Assembly: GCA_964007475.1 (NCBI GenBank)
Contig: OZ023273.1
Coordinates: forward strand, 145,735,308-145,799,307
Direction: 5' to 3'
Length of the DNA stretch: 64,000 bases
Source of the DNA: Hybos culiciformis
Lineage: Eukaryota; Arthropoda; Insecta; Diptera; Hybotidae
A model generated the notes under the pieces. That model saw nothing but the letters and a program-made list of their open reading frames with translations, searched no databases and was not told the origin of the DNA. Each line of letters begins with the position of its first letter. The first letter of the stretch is position 1. Both the position numbers and the translations under genes were made by a program. This document shows positions 27,621 to 41,457 of the stretch, piece after piece.

Positions 27621-30600
27621 AAGATATCTTACGAAAAAAAAGCACATATGAACTTCCGATCTTATCACTGATTTAAACTAAGCCCCCTCTGCTTATAGAA
27701 AAGAACTGAGAAAAAAAAAGAATGCGTCAAATAATGCAAATATATTATGGATTCAATTGAAAAATAATATAAACTCAACATGCACATGAGTATAGTAGTA
27801 TTAGCATGATGAACTCAGAAATTACAGACTCAAATAATTACATTACATTTACATACGTAGTTTTTAAAGATACTTGCAGAAAACAGAATAGAGATTTATA
27901 TAGATTAAAGTTGTTAAAATACAAAAAAAAAGACTTCATATCAAAATTTAATTGACATAATTACACAATGTATGTATATAGGAATATAGATAGAGGGTTA
28001 TTAAAGCTCTGCGCCCAATTTTGTTAATTTATATCAGAATATTGTAATTTTAAACGCCATTAATTATGAATTTTTTTATATGAAAATTTTCTTAACAATA
28101 GAAATAATATCATTTATTAAATTTTTATTTTTTTTAAAAGAAATTAAACTGATAACAGTGGTTTCAGAATATAAAAAAAAAATTTTTTTTTTTCTTTAAC
28201 AAAAAATAATAATGTCCTTTTATATTCCTCTTTTTTTTTTTATATAAAATAATAATATTAACGAAAAATGTTCTTTTTCGATTAAATATTTTTAATAATT
28301 AACGAGGACATGAAAAGACTTCCATCATCGTACTTTTATTCGTATTTTTATTTTTTTTTGAAATTGAAGGAATCAATGGAAAAAAATATTATTTTGTAAA
28401 ACACACTTTTTTTTTTTCATTAAACTGATCTAGAGTTAAATTATTATAACATTATCATTTACCAACCACAATACTACATTTCTTAATATACCAGAGCTTA
28501 GTATATAGGTAATATTAATTGGATTATCAATTTGATTAAGGATTATCAATTTCACATAATATTTCTTATAATAAAATACTGTTAATACACTGATCAATAA
28601 TACATGGAAAGTATTTTATTTCGATTTACTAATACCTACCTTTAAATTAAAAATACCAAAATTGAGCAAAAAATTGTAGTATGAAGTCGATCTTTGTGTA
28701 TTTTTAACCAATGATAATATGTAAAATTAAAAAATGTAGCTGTGCAATGTTAGTCTGGAAATTTTAATAAATTGTCCAGATTTGAAACAAATTATGGCAT
28801 TATTATATACAAATAATGGTTATGAGTAATACTGTAAAAATCAGGGAACAAGACTCGCAACTTTATGATAATAATGAAAAATACAATTTTTTTGCAACAG
28901 TGGTGCGTGTGAACGAGCAAAACAGGAAAAATGAATTAAAACTTTAATAAAATATGAAAAATACAATGTTTGTTTAGTGTACCTAAATGTCATGTAAATG
29001 ACCAGCCAGTGTTAAGAGTTGAAAATTCAAAAGTTCCTTCCATTGTGAGTATATGAAAAGTTATTAAAAAAAAAAAATTGATAAGCTTATTGAGTAAAAA
29101 GTATAAATTTATATTCCCCAAAAAATTTCGCAGGCCAAAAATTCAAAAATAATTTGAAGATACTAAAAAATCATTTAAAAAAATTAGATGGGCTTGTAGG
29201 TAATAAGATGATTTTTTTTTTCTTTTTTTTCTTTTTTAATATTTAATGGAAAATATAATCGAAATTTAATTTTTAAATAGCTATGAATAAACGCCATCAT
29301 AAAATAAAAAAATTTATTTCCAAGAAATGTTCAAAACTTTTCAGTTCTATAAGAAATGAAATGATATTGTTTGGGTGAGACAAACTAAAATCAATATTGG
29401 AGCGACACCTGCAGGTTTTAAAAATTTACAAACGGATGAAACAAGCCATTATTCTCAAAAATTTTTATGTCAAAAGTTATATTTAAATCTGAAATAAGGA
29501 ATATTTTTATCTGGGTTTTTGTTTCTTTGGGATGGAATGGATTAATTTTATTAGTGATTATTGAATTATTTTAGTTAATAAGTAAAATAAGAACTTCAAC
29601 GTTGCAGACACATTTTTATGTTCAACGAATTATCGGTACCTTATAATTATTATAGATAACTAATATTGATCTAGTCTGAACTCTAAATTTAAATATTTGA
29701 TTTCAAATTTCAACTGCTGAGAAATTAAAATTTAACTTTTATTTAGCACGCAACAATTTTCGTCTATAGCTAACAGGTTTTTGTTCAATTTTTATCATAA
29801 AGTAAATTTTTATGTATATTATTTATATATATAGTTAGAATACATAACTTTCTTTCTACTTATCCAATTATTTTAACAAAATTCTATATATTATGAATGA
29901 TAGACGTAAACAGAAAAAGAAATAACTCTTGAAATTTCTTTGACAAAATGAATGACAAGGTATAAAATTAAAAAATGACAATAAGAACATTAAAAAATAC
30001 ATAAATCTGGTTCTGACTCAATTATTGACGGAGAGACATTTGCATAACACCAAGAAAATTTAAAATTCAAAAACTACAAGGCTTAAAATTTAAATTAGTT
30101 TTGTAACACATGGCATAATATATATTTTCACCTAAAATCTAAAATCTGCAACTAACAATTTTAAATTTAATATATATTCCACTTAAAGCTGAAAATTTAA
30201 GCTTTCAGTAAGATCTATTATATACGTTTTAATTATTTGAACTTAATATAAAAATCTAAATTATAAAATTCATATACCTATCTATAATACACCTATACTT
30301 ACCTATCGTACATTAAATGAAAAAATGAAAATACCAAAATTTTATTAATGTTTTGGAATAACTTTTAAAAGGAAAAAAAAAAAAGTTAAAATTTTACGTA
30401 TTCATCAGCAAAAATCCAAAAAGTTTTTTAATCCTTATAGTACAAAGAAAAATAGCTTAAGCCTTAAAACAAACCAACAAAAAGTGTACTGAGAAAGTTA
30501 AAAAGTAATCGTTATTAGATTACGACAGATAGAAGAGTTGGGGGTAATTCTATTCTTCTTGTTTTCCATTCAAACTTAAAAATATCATTAGTCTTAGAAT

Positions 30601-32499
30601 TGATTAATCACTTTTGTCACTTTTTTTCTGTGTACGTGTTTTGGAAATAATGAGTTTTTCTTTTAAATTTATCTTTTAATAGCTTTTTTTGCATATTTAA
30701 CACTTTTAAGCTTTTTTTTTCAGATAAAATTTTGATAGGAAAAATTAATATGAAATCTATTTTCTATTTTTATATCATTATTTTTTTTTTGTTTGTCTCA
30801 TATTTTTTTTTACGTTTTACATAAATTATTTTACACTTTAAATTGAAACAAAATATGACATAATATATATAAATATTCCATTGAATTGTCACATTATTTT
30901 TTTTTAAATAGCATTATGGCATTTGACATTTAAATTATGTAATAAATATTTTTGTCTGTGAAATAATCTTGATTAAAGAAATCATTTTTAAAATTAAATC
31001 TTTAAGATTTATAGAAAAAGAGAGCAGAATAACAGTAATCTTCAACATAACTCTTTCAGTTCTAGGCTTTTTCTTTTCGTATACAATTTTATTGCAAGCA
31101 TGTAATCAAAAACTCAGCATAGCCCAAATGGCTTCAATTAAAATTAAATAATTTTTATGAAATGCATGAAAATGTTATATTGACAATTAAAGAACTTTTA
31201 TAACATTTTGCAGATGTTTTCAAAATATGTATGTCGTATAGTATTTGTATATAGTATAAAGATCCTCTTTGATTGGTAATTATAATCTAAATAATGTTAT
31301 AATTATAATCAGGTAACCATAATGATATTTTAATATTATATAATTGAATTAATTTTACGTAAAATATATGCAAGTTTATAAATTTTTTCCGTAAATTAAG
31401 GATAAAGCAATAAGGACAATAATATCAAATTTCGTTTTGCTTTAATATTTTCTTTTCATAAATGGGATAAATTTTACTTTAAGAAATAAACCATATTTTA
31501 TTTCACTATAGCAAAAGATTTTTTTAATTACTATCACAAAATTATTGATAACCCATCGGAAATGGAAATGTAACTATCACGCAAGTTAAGTTTTCATTTT
31601 ATACTGAAATAACTTAACGATTCTATGAAAAAAGAAAATGGTATTGCAAGTTAAAATCTACAGACAAATCAGTAAAAATAAAAAGTTTTGAATAAGGTTT
31701 GTCTAATTTAAAAAAGTTTAGATTTTTTTTTTCTTAGCAATGGAAATTTAAAAACAGTGAAAATCTGTCCTAATAACAAGGAAATACATTTTTCATTATA
31801 CATAAAATTATATAAATCGCATACTGTATTATTATTTTGTCTTTGGGGTGCAAAGAAAAAATGCAGGCTTCGCATCGCATCAGCATTACTTTTTTATTTT
31901 TTATTTTATCGTTTGTAAAATGTAATTAGGTACATATATGTAAATGTAAGTATTTTCCTTTTCCTTTAATTTCATTTGTTTCATTCAGCATAATACTGCT
32001 TTTTTCTGTTTAACATGTAAAATATATAATTTATAATTTATGTTAAAAATCAAATTTACGAAATAAGAGCAATTAAAAAAAAAATTTTCATAAAATTTGT
32101 TTCAAAATTTCATCTAGGCTTTTACCTTAAAAATTATTTGTGTCAATTTAATATTAATTTAATATGTATTTAAAATTACAAAGTTCTCTAATTGTCTTCT
32201 ATATATTCGAAAAGTAAGGTACCCTATTTATCGTTCCGTATCATGTTAACTTGATACAATTTTTTCGATTTTAAAAAACATGATTTTTATATACCTCAAA
32301 ATATGAAGAAATGGAATTTCATAAGCATCAATTTTTCCTTTAAGCGCTATTTAAAGGTTGTACTGCAGATTGGGAAAAATTTTCGGAAAAACTAGAGCAA
32401 AATAACCAGAAAAAAGTGGAAAAAAAATTTGATTTTTGAAAAAGCATAATAATTGCATAAAAAACATAATAATTGGAAAAGAAAATTCAATATTCTTAC

Positions 32500-32990
32500 C
32501 ATATTATATATCCTGTTAAATATTACAGAATTTTAATTTTGGGCACTCAAATTATAATTATTAATATTGCATTTTTCCATTGATTTCCAAAATTATAGTA
32601 AAAATATTGACAAATTAACAAAAATTATTTTTGAAATATCTGAAAATAGCAGTTTTGATTTCAGTATTTAACTATGTTGTATTAAAAAATATATTTTTTC
32701 CCGATTTGTAGTACTACCTTTAAATTTCCCTTTAGTCAAAATCATATTATATATCCTGTTAAATATTACAGAATTCTAATTTTGGGCACTCAAATTATAA
32801 TTATTAATACATATTGCATTTTTCCATTGATTTACAAAATTTTAGTAAAAATATTGACAAATTAAGAAAAATTATTTTTGAAATATCTGAAAATAGCAGT
32901 TTTGATTTCAGTTTTTTACTATGTTGTATTAAAAAATATATTTTTTCCCGATCTGTAGTACTACCTTTAAATTGCCCTTTAGTCGAAAAT
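32500..32990. repeat. Recent tandem duplication (243 bp + 248 bp)
   Basis: The unit starting catattatatatcctgttaaa at 32500 is repeated at 32743 with few base changes and two small insertions (acat near 32810, and one base near 32985). The second copy ends at about 32990. High similarity in otherwise fast-changing A/T-rich DNA indicates a recent event. Short open frames in each copy have no recognisable domain. Confidence 0.93.
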
Positions 32991-33930
32991 ACTCGAGAAA
33001 CTCGTGGGGCTTCATTATTTACATGTTACAACTTTTATTAAAGTAGGTGAACAAATTAATTTTCCGACTTATCTTAATTTAGTGGTTACTGTATAAGGAC
33101 ATTTAGTAATTTAGAATAATTGGCAATACGTTTATCTACATATTTTTATGTTTACAGTAAAACTTTTAAACATGTATTATATGTATATATAATAAAAAAA
33201 ATTGTAAAAAAATTAAACCAATTTTTTAACTTTTTGCTCGAAATTAATGCGTTTACTTTTCTTTGAGGAAAAAAAAAGAAGTAATACCAAGGTAATGAAA
33301 ATGATAAAAGAACAAGAGAAAATAATATTTATGTACCACACCAACATTTTATATTTCAACATTTCTAAGCTGCTTAAAAATTTTCTGCTTGAAATGTAAA
33401 AACTTAAGTATTCTAACTGCTCTCCAAAAAAAAAAAAAAAAAAGAAGAAATTATTTTGAAATTAAAAACAGGGCTATTTTTATTTTTTGTGGTCGGCATG
33501 TTATTTTTCTTGTTTTTTATTTTTCTTGTATCTCATTTTTTCATTTTGTTTTTTTTTTTGTTTTTATCTATGTTTTGTATACAAATAATAATATATGTAT
33601 ATATATATATAATAGTATGTACAAGCAACATGATATCCTGATTGATGAGGAAAACATGAAATAATTTTTTAGTCCTTTTTTCTTTGAAAAAATAAAAAAA
33701 AAAAAAGTTTTCAGGAACAAAAAAATATTTTTCCAAGCTTTTTTTACAGGTTGTTTTTATTTAAAATAATTTTATAAATATTGTTAATAAAAAATATTCT
33801 GCCTTAATAATGATATTTGAATATGGAATGAATGTGAAATCAAAGCTTCGAAATCCTCAATCTGATCTTCGTTCATTAGTTTTTGGTCCTCATGTGACAT
33901 AAAAATAGGATTATTGGTTCAAAAATTGAT

Positions 33931-33961
<31 letters not shown>

Positions 33962-33975
33962 CATTTATTTAGCTT
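33931..33975. repeat. (TATT)n microsatellite
   Basis: About seven uninterrupted TATT units and a slightly imperfect continuation, just beyond the A-tail of the LINE fragment. It may have grown from that tail. Confidence 0.9.
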
Positions 33976-34000
33976 ATTTAAACTATTATTTAATTTACAA

Positions 34001-34395
34001 ATTTTTTTTTTTTTTTTTTCAACTTAGATTTCATCAAACTATATAATATCTACATTAATAAAATTTAACTAAAATTATTTTTTATGTAATGAATAATTTT
34101 TTTTTTAAAAATGTTAATGTTTCTTTCATTTCTTATTTCTAATTGCAATCCATTAAAAATTTTGATTCCATTGTACATAAGCATATTCTGTGCGCTTCCA
34201 CATCTATATAAGTTCAATCTAATGTCTGAAGCATTTCTCAGATTATACTGTTGCACATCCTCTACTAAAACCAATTTATCACATAAATAATTTGGATACA
34301 GCTGGTTTTTCATCTTATAAACAATAACAAGAACATTCATAATAATCCTCTGGTTAACATTCTTTATACTTTTGGGTAAATCAATAAAAAAAAAA
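34001..34395 (-). mobile_element. LINE 3' fragment: ORF2 C-terminus, UTR and A-tail
   Basis: The minus-strand frame from about 34395 to 34065 reads FIDLPKSIKNVNQ, then YNLRNASDIRLNLYR, then MYNGIKIFNGLQLEIRNE and FKKKIIHYI before the stop. The pattern YNLRN..YNG.K.FN.L..EIR....FKK is the usual C-terminal tail of CR1/Jockey-like ORF2 proteins. After the stop come about 45 bp of UTR and an A-tail (T-run about 34001-34019). A TATT microsatellite (33931-33960) follows shortly after. It looks like a short, 5'-truncated insertion. It differs from the intronic element at 57 kb. Confidence 0.78.
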
Positions 34396-34511
34396 CTGAA
34401 ACTAAAACGACTCTCAGATAAACTTAAGAATTTTATACATTTTCAGTCTTTTTTCCATCAAAAACTGACGAACCGATTTTCAGTGAATGCAAAAATATGC
34501 TCAAACTTGTT

Positions 34512-34665
34512 CAATTTCACTTAGACTTAAAGATGAGATTCTACGATTTGGGATTTAGGAGTTAGAAGGTTTTAACCATCCAATAGTTTTAATAATTTTT
34601 ATATAAATTTGTATAATTTTAAGATTCTGATGAAAATTAGTGTGTTGGTATTGAAGGAGCCTTAA
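34512..34665 (+). repeat. Old dispersed repeat, copy B
   Basis: Contains aagatgagattctacgattt, gagttagaagg, ccaatagttttaataattttt and gatgaaaattagtgtgttgg, matching in order the reverse complement of 20920-21075. It begins about 120 bp from the LINE fragment at 34.0-34.4 kb but is not obviously part of it. Confidence 0.55.
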
Positions 34666-34669
34666 AAAG

Positions 34670-37082
34670 TATGTTTAGCCCCTGATGAGGTACTTTTCTA
34701 TATTTTTTACATTATATAAATAAATGTTTCAACATGTAGAAGTTCTTTAATATTTTTAGATTTATATTAATTAAAAATAAGGATTCCCTTCTAAATAGAA
34801 TTTAATTTTTTTTTTAAATTAAAGCAAATTTAGAATTTCAAATGGTATACCGATATATTTATGAAATATTGATGTTACAAAATTTTCTAATTTACAAATC
34901 AATCAAACACTCTGTATTTTTTTTAATGAAATAGCGACTTTCATAATTTTCATCAAAAAATTTATTTATTATTATTTCTATTTTTTTTTTTTTTATAAAT
35001 AATAATAAAAAGTTTTTATTTTGATTTCAATTCATAATGATTTAAATAAAAAACAAACTTTTTAAATTATTTTCTTCTATATTTCTCAAAATAATTTATT
35101 TTATTTTTTTTTTTTTTTTCAAAAGAAACATAAAAAACGAAAAAATTAACACCTTAAACAATATTTTTTTTTTTTTTAAGAAGATTGTTATTTATTTTTT
35201 TTTATATAAAATCATGTAAGCATATTACTGGGTAGTTGTTGTAAGCAATATTTTCTTTTATAAGCATTAAAAAAAAAAATTATTTAAAAACAAAATAATT
35301 AAAAAGAATTTCATATTTTTAAGAAGATTTATATCCCGGCAATAATATCTGAAAAAAAAACTTCGGTATTATATAAAACACCGGCCCTGGTTTCTATATA
35401 AAATGTACCTGAAAAAGGCAAAATTAAAAATTATTCAAATTCAGAGAAAAATTTTATTTTAATTTTTTTTTTGTATGCAGGACTAATTAGTATGGTTTAT
35501 TTACACATTCAAAAGAAAATTATTATATAGGATCAAACTTCTAGATAACATAATATTGAAAACGCAAAATGCTTAATATATTAACCAACAGGTGTCAAGT
35601 AGAACTCTAAAAACTGAAAATCAAATTGTATTATCTTTTCCAAAGTTCAAGGGAAGGGCATTTGTACATTTGTAATTGGTCCGATAAAGAGTTAATAAAA
35701 TTACAGCTAATGGCAGCTTGTGAAGGGCAAGCAGGGTAATTTTGATATATTCAAATTTTTCTGTTTTTATTTTCAAACATTTATACTTGGAGATGTGCTT
35801 AATAATGTTATTGCATTTTTAAGGCCTTTTGAGTTAGAAAATAAATTTCATAAAAAAACAGATACGGTCAAGAATATTTTTTCTGTTCAAAATATGTAAT
35901 TATCTCGAAAGTTGACTTTTAAGTCGTACACCCTTTTTGATAATTAAGGCAGATCTAGTCATTTTGTGGAATTGTATCGGACATTTAGAACGTAGAATGA
36001 ATTTATCTTTAACAATTTTATTTTATATATTTACATAATGGATTCTATTGAACCGATACATGCAAAATATATTTTTTACAAATCATATCAATACACATCA
36101 AAGAAATAAAAAAAAAAATTTTTTTTAATTTTTAGCATGAAAGTTTGATATATTAAATTATTTTCGCCCATTCGTATCATAAGAAACTTATTAGTTCTAT
36201 GTTCTTAAAATGTAGAAGAAAATTTAACATAATCGTAGTCATGCTTCTGTAAAACCTGCACTGAAGGAATATAAATTTAATTGTATAACAATTTAGCATT
36301 TAACATATTATATTTATTCATTGAAAGACACTAATACTGGACATTAGACTTTTATGAATTTTTCTGCTGACCACAACAAAATATACTGTTCGAACATAAA
36401 TCTATTAAATTGGGCAATTAAAGCAAAAATAATTTCAAACCGTTGAAAAAAAAAAAATAAATACTTTATTTAATTTTTAATAAGAAATAATATTCAATAA
36501 ATAAATCAACGAAAAAAATTTTTATTCTCAATGATGAAAATATTTCAATAACTAATCAAAGATTTTCCACAGAAATTTGAAGTAAAAGAAAAAAAACACG
36601 TTTCTTGTATTTTCGTTTCTATTTTTTATTTTTTTTTTCCTTTTAAAGAGCCCTTTCTATTTTAATCCACAATCAATTAAAAAAGCCTATATAAAAGGTT
36701 TCTTCTTATCAAAATTCATTATGAATTCTTCCACTCAAACTCAAAAAATAAAAAATATATAAATAAAATAAAAAAAAAAAATACCTTTACGCCAAAATAT
36801 AAAATAAAAAAAAAATCCATCAGTTTCAGAAAAGAAAAAAAAAATCCATTAAAATGGCCATTAAAATAATTCCAGCATTTTTTTAAGAACGAAAAAAAAA
36901 CCCCTGACTACCCATCCTCAAAAGAATTGATAAAAATTAAAAAAAAAAATCATAGAATTTTTGGAGCCCAAACTTTTTTTTTTTTAAGCATTTTAATTAT
37001 TCATCTCAAGTTTTTTTTTCTTGTGTAAAAAAAAGGAATAAGAAAATAAAAAATCCGTTGCTATCGCGAATATCCTTTTTTC

Positions 37083-37113
<31 letters not shown>

Positions 37114-37580
37114 GAAAAATTCCTTTAAGTCTTTTCTATTTAGTATCCTTGTTCTTTATAAGAAAAAGCGTCGAATCCCCCTTTTTAATATTAAAAAAAA
37201 AAAAAAAATACACAGAATCATCTTCAATGCGATTTTTTTGAAAAAATAAAAATGCTAAAATTTAATTTAAAAAGAATTCTCTCATTGTTGTCCTTGTTTT
37301 GGATTTTCGAGTTGATGAATTATTTCTTATTTTTTTTCTTTAAGAAAACATTTTTTTTTTTCTTAAGTTTTTCTTCGTTTTTTTTTTTTCAGGCAATTCT
37401 ATCCTAATTTTTTATGTTTTTTTTTTTTTTTTAATCTATACTGGGAATATTGTTGTCTCGAAAGCTTGTTTTAGCTCAGTCTTTTATTTTATTTTTTATT
37501 TTTATTAAAGTTACCAAATCACTAGGTGGGATACCTTTTATACTATAAGAAGTATGGATTTGGTAATGAGGACAGGAAGT
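34670..37580. other. A/T-rich gene-free DNA
   Basis: Long A- and T-runs, dense around 36590-37450. Open frames here are runs of Phe and Lys. Nothing recognised. Confidence 0.65.
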
Positions 37581-37840
37581 TTAGACGGGATTAAAAAGTG
37601 CGACAGTAAGTAGATAATCATTTACACTCTTCTTAAAGCGTCGCAAGACGTAAATCAAGCGTCCGCCAGCTGTCGGGAACAGTTTTGATGGGAGAGCATT
37701 CCACATTCTCGAGGTGCGAATTGAAAACGTATCTCCGAAGCTCGTTCTATCACATCTGGGAATTTCAACGAAGAATGGGTGTGACGTTGAAGCGGTACGT
37801 GTTTGGCGTGAAAATACTTGAAGTTGAGGAAGTAGGGCAT
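37581..37840 (-). mobile_element. LINE ORF2 C-terminal relic
   Basis: The minus strand reads, without a stop for about 85 codons, LLPQLQVFSRQTRTASTSHP, then FFVEIPRCDRTSFGDTFSIR, then TSRMWNALPSKLFPTAG and LRRFKKSVNDYL, ending at the stop 37583-37581. The block TS-x-G-x-TF-x-IRTSR-x-WN-x-LP-x-x-LFP is a hallmark of the ORF2 C-terminus in several non-LTR retrotransposon clades. Upstream RT sequence is absent. Overlapping open frames on the opposite strand and in another minus frame are shadows of this relic. No A-tail was recognised next to it. Confidence 0.82.
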
Positions 37841-40800
37841 AAAACTTATTCTTTAGATTTCACCAATAAGCGGACATTCAATATGAAGAAAACTCTTCGA
37901 TATAAGCTGCAAAACTTAAATTTAAAATTTTAAAATTATACAATACGAAAAATTGTGTTCCGAAAGAACACTATATCAAAAATAGATACAAAATTTTAAA
38001 CATTTTTTAAGTTAAATTTTTAAGTCAAAATATCCCATAAACGTCTCTTGTAGCATTATGCAACATCTTTTTTTGAAAGCATATGAAGTTTTTTATTTTT
38101 CAGCCTGATCAGTGAAGGGGTTTGAAAGTTATAAATTTTGTTTCTAAAAAAAAAGTGTGTCAAATTTATTTTTTATTTTTTTGAGGCTGTATAGTGAATG
38201 GGGGAGAATAAAAGTTTGAGCCCGATCGCTGCAGGAGTCTTTTTCGTACGTTTTTTAGTTAAAAAAATAAAATAATAATAATTACATCTTCTACATACTA
38301 CAACTTAAAAACTAATTAATTTTACTATAAATTGGAAAATTATGCAAAAATAACAACAAAAAAAAAATTGTTAAATAAAATATACGTAATTATTTAAGAA
38401 TTGACCAAAATTTCAGATATATATTATCTAAGTATAACCACCACCTTTTAAAAGTATATTCGTTGAAGAGTTATATTAGAGTTTTTTTTTTTTTTTCATG
38501 AATGAAGGAAAACAAAATAATAAATAACAGCAGCAGCAACAAAAAAAAAAAAAAGACTTCTTACACGCAATTACATAGGTCTTCTTCTGTCTATATAGAA
38601 AGCCTAAAAAAAGAAAAGTAAGAAAAAAAAAAAAAATTAAAATAAATTTTTCTTACTTTACGAAACCCAAACTTGTTATTAAGGAGAGAAAAAAAAACGC
38701 GAAATTTTTTAATTTTTCTTTTAAATAATCACACGGATGATTCTTTAAGGGAAGTGGAAAACCATTAAGCTAAAATGAAAATACAGAAGAAAAATATATA
38801 AAGAAAAACCAAAATGAATTCATTTCGTTTTTTTTTTTTTATTCTTCTTAAATAATTTTATTTCAGTTTTTTTTTTTTTTTAAATTACCAAAACTGCAAA
38901 AAAAAAATAAAAATAAAGAATTGAAGCGTTCGTCCATCACATTTCTATTTATTATTTTTTTTTTTCTTGGTTGCCTTAAAGAAATTGATGGGGTATTATG
39001 AGATTTTTTAAGTTTATCGGTTAAATTTATCAATTTAACAGGTTAGAAAAAAGACATTTAAATTTTTTTTTTGTTCAAGGATAAGAAGAAATATCCTCGA
39101 ACATACACAAAAACGCAAGAACAAAACATTTAAAATTTTGGACTGAAACGCTCCATAAAAATTAATGAAATGATAAAAAATTTTTTTGAAGAAAAACTTA
39201 TTAAAATTTCCAAATTTCCGATACTCGATTTTAACCAAGTTGAAAGAAAGTAAAATTTTTTTCATATATTAACAATATTTTGAAGTTTCGATACGTATAA
39301 ATTATAATTTCAAACATAAAAAAAAGGAAATAATTCGAGTCTTCAAAATTTTCAATTAAATACATTATTAAATATTATAAGGAGGACTAAGATCACTTTA
39401 ATATCATAACCACTGACAACTGACTTCATATTCAAAAATTTCATTAAGTCATTTTAAAAAATCTTATTATTTCAATGTCATTTTATTGTCAGAGTCATTA
39501 TGAATTTAAGATCTACAATGCTTACCAGGTATACCTATTTATTGATAGGTTAGTATGTATAGTACGATATAAAAAAAGGAATCATACCGGCAGATAGCTT
39601 AAAAATATCAAATTGGTAATGTTAATGTTAGATATCAGTTCTTAAAAAGTTTTTCCATCACTGTTGACTTACATTACCACTTAACTTAATATGATAAAAG
39701 CAATATTTATTCAACGTTATAAAAATCAGTTTTCTCCAAATTAAAGCTATATACATAATTATTTCACCAACAACTCAATGAAGTTTTTTTGATTTTTATA
39801 ATTTTTATTAACTTTTTTTTTTAATATCAATTGTTAAAAAAAAAAAAATTCTTACCCTCATTACCATTAACTCAAAAAAGGTTTGGGTGCATAAAAGCAA
39901 AAGAAAAAAACACAAATAAATCATTCAACAATTTTTTTTTATTTTTGGTATCTAAACTTAACTTTTAACCACGTACCATCTGCTCATTAAATTCTTGAAT
40001 AAATTAATTAAAAATCTTAAAAAAATTAAAAAAAAAAAAAGTCCTCTTTCAACAAAATCTCAAAAACAGCGAAAAAAAACAAAATTTTTGTTAAGCCAGC
40101 CAGCAAAAAAAAAATTGATACCGCGTTAAAACAAAAAAATTTCGAAAAAAAAAAAATTAATATAATTTTCAAGTATAATAAGTAATTAAATTAATAATAA
40201 AAAAAAAACCCTTTAAGCAAATGTCATGCGCACACATTTAAAAAAAAAATTAATAATAAAAAAAAAGAAATAATCCTTGGTGTATTATAATAGATAGAAT
40301 ATGTATATATATGAATGAAGTAAAAAAAGTAAATGTTATCTAAAAAAAAAATTACCCCCACAAAAAATTATACGCATCAAGGATAAAAAAAAATTAACCC
40401 TTCACTATATGCAGTATTGTAGACGATTCCTTTTTTTTTTTTTTAATATTATATTTATGTACCTAGAATAATATTAAAAAAAAATATCATCTGTACAAAA
40501 CAAAAACAGTAACTCTAATATTGATTTTTTTTTTCTGCGAGCTATTTATGATAAAATAAATGAATATTAAAGAATCAATTAATTTAAGGATTCAACCAAT
40601 AGTTTGATATGAATTTCTGTTTAAGAAAAGTTTTGGGTCGCTTAAAACAAACATATAAATGATATAATTATGTAAATGATATTAATGACATAAAAGTGTA
40701 AAATCGAACTTGTAAAATGAGATTTGATCCTGCAATCCTGCTGAGTACTATTAACGCTTCAAAATTATGAATCCAAGCATTATGGCAGTAGAATTGACAA

Positions 40801-41457
40801 TCAACCAAATATTGAAAGTTGATTTAATAATAATTTTAAATAAAAATACATATAAAAGTTTACTTCTTCATTTGAGTTCAAAGCATTTGATATAAAATAA
40901 TAAAATTTATAAGTTAAAGGTACTTTAAAAGCTGATTTTTTCTTCTTTTTTTTTTAATATAAAAATTTAAATTAAACTCAAAGGCAAACACGCGTCACCC
41001 TCATTTTTTTTAATTTAAATTGTTTTTTATCAGGGTTATTTTTTTATGTTATTATTACTTTACCCAGAATTGTTTTTTTTTTTTTTTTCACGAAAAGGGT
41101 TTAAATTTTTATATTTTTGCTTTCTGTTTCAGATTTTGATGAATATTTTTAAATTTAGAATATCTAATTACATGAACATGAAATATGTATATTATTTATT
41201 CTGTGTTGATATTATAGTCGAAGAATATTATATTTCTATTTTTGTAACATTCAATTTTAATCAGGATTTCATGTTATAGCGTATAGAAAAATAATAAATT
41301 TTAACCAATACAAATGCCGAGAATGAAGAATTAGAAATTTCAGTAACATTACCATAATTAGTTAGTATGAAATGGCTTGATCAAGATTTATTATATATCA
41401 GTTCGTTTTTAAGAATTTTAAGATAATTCCGTTTCGAAATGCATTTAATTTCTTGCA
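37841..41457. other. A/T-rich gene-free DNA
   Basis: Numerous A- and T-runs, a short cagcagcaaca stretch near 38530, and no coding signal. Confidence 0.65.

Larger units (their letters stand above)
22761..32499. other. A/T-rich gene-free DNA with two weak coding-like islands
   Basis: Mostly homopolymer-rich sequence. The islands at 25.6-26.1 kb and 27.4-27.6 kb are listed separately. No other exon, RNA gene or mobile element was recognised. Confidence 0.6.

Noticed and set aside
33389..33736. Overlapping open frames on both strands with Phe/Ile runs (membrane-like)
   Set aside because: Products of T- and A-runs in low-complexity DNA, not membrane proteins.
37685..37933. Plus-strand frame beginning MMGEHSTFSRCE
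   Set aside because: Antisense shadow of the LINE ORF2 relic at 37581-37840.
38528..38545. CAG/CAA-type triplet repeat (cagcagcaacaaaa)
   Set aside because: Too short and not within an open frame.
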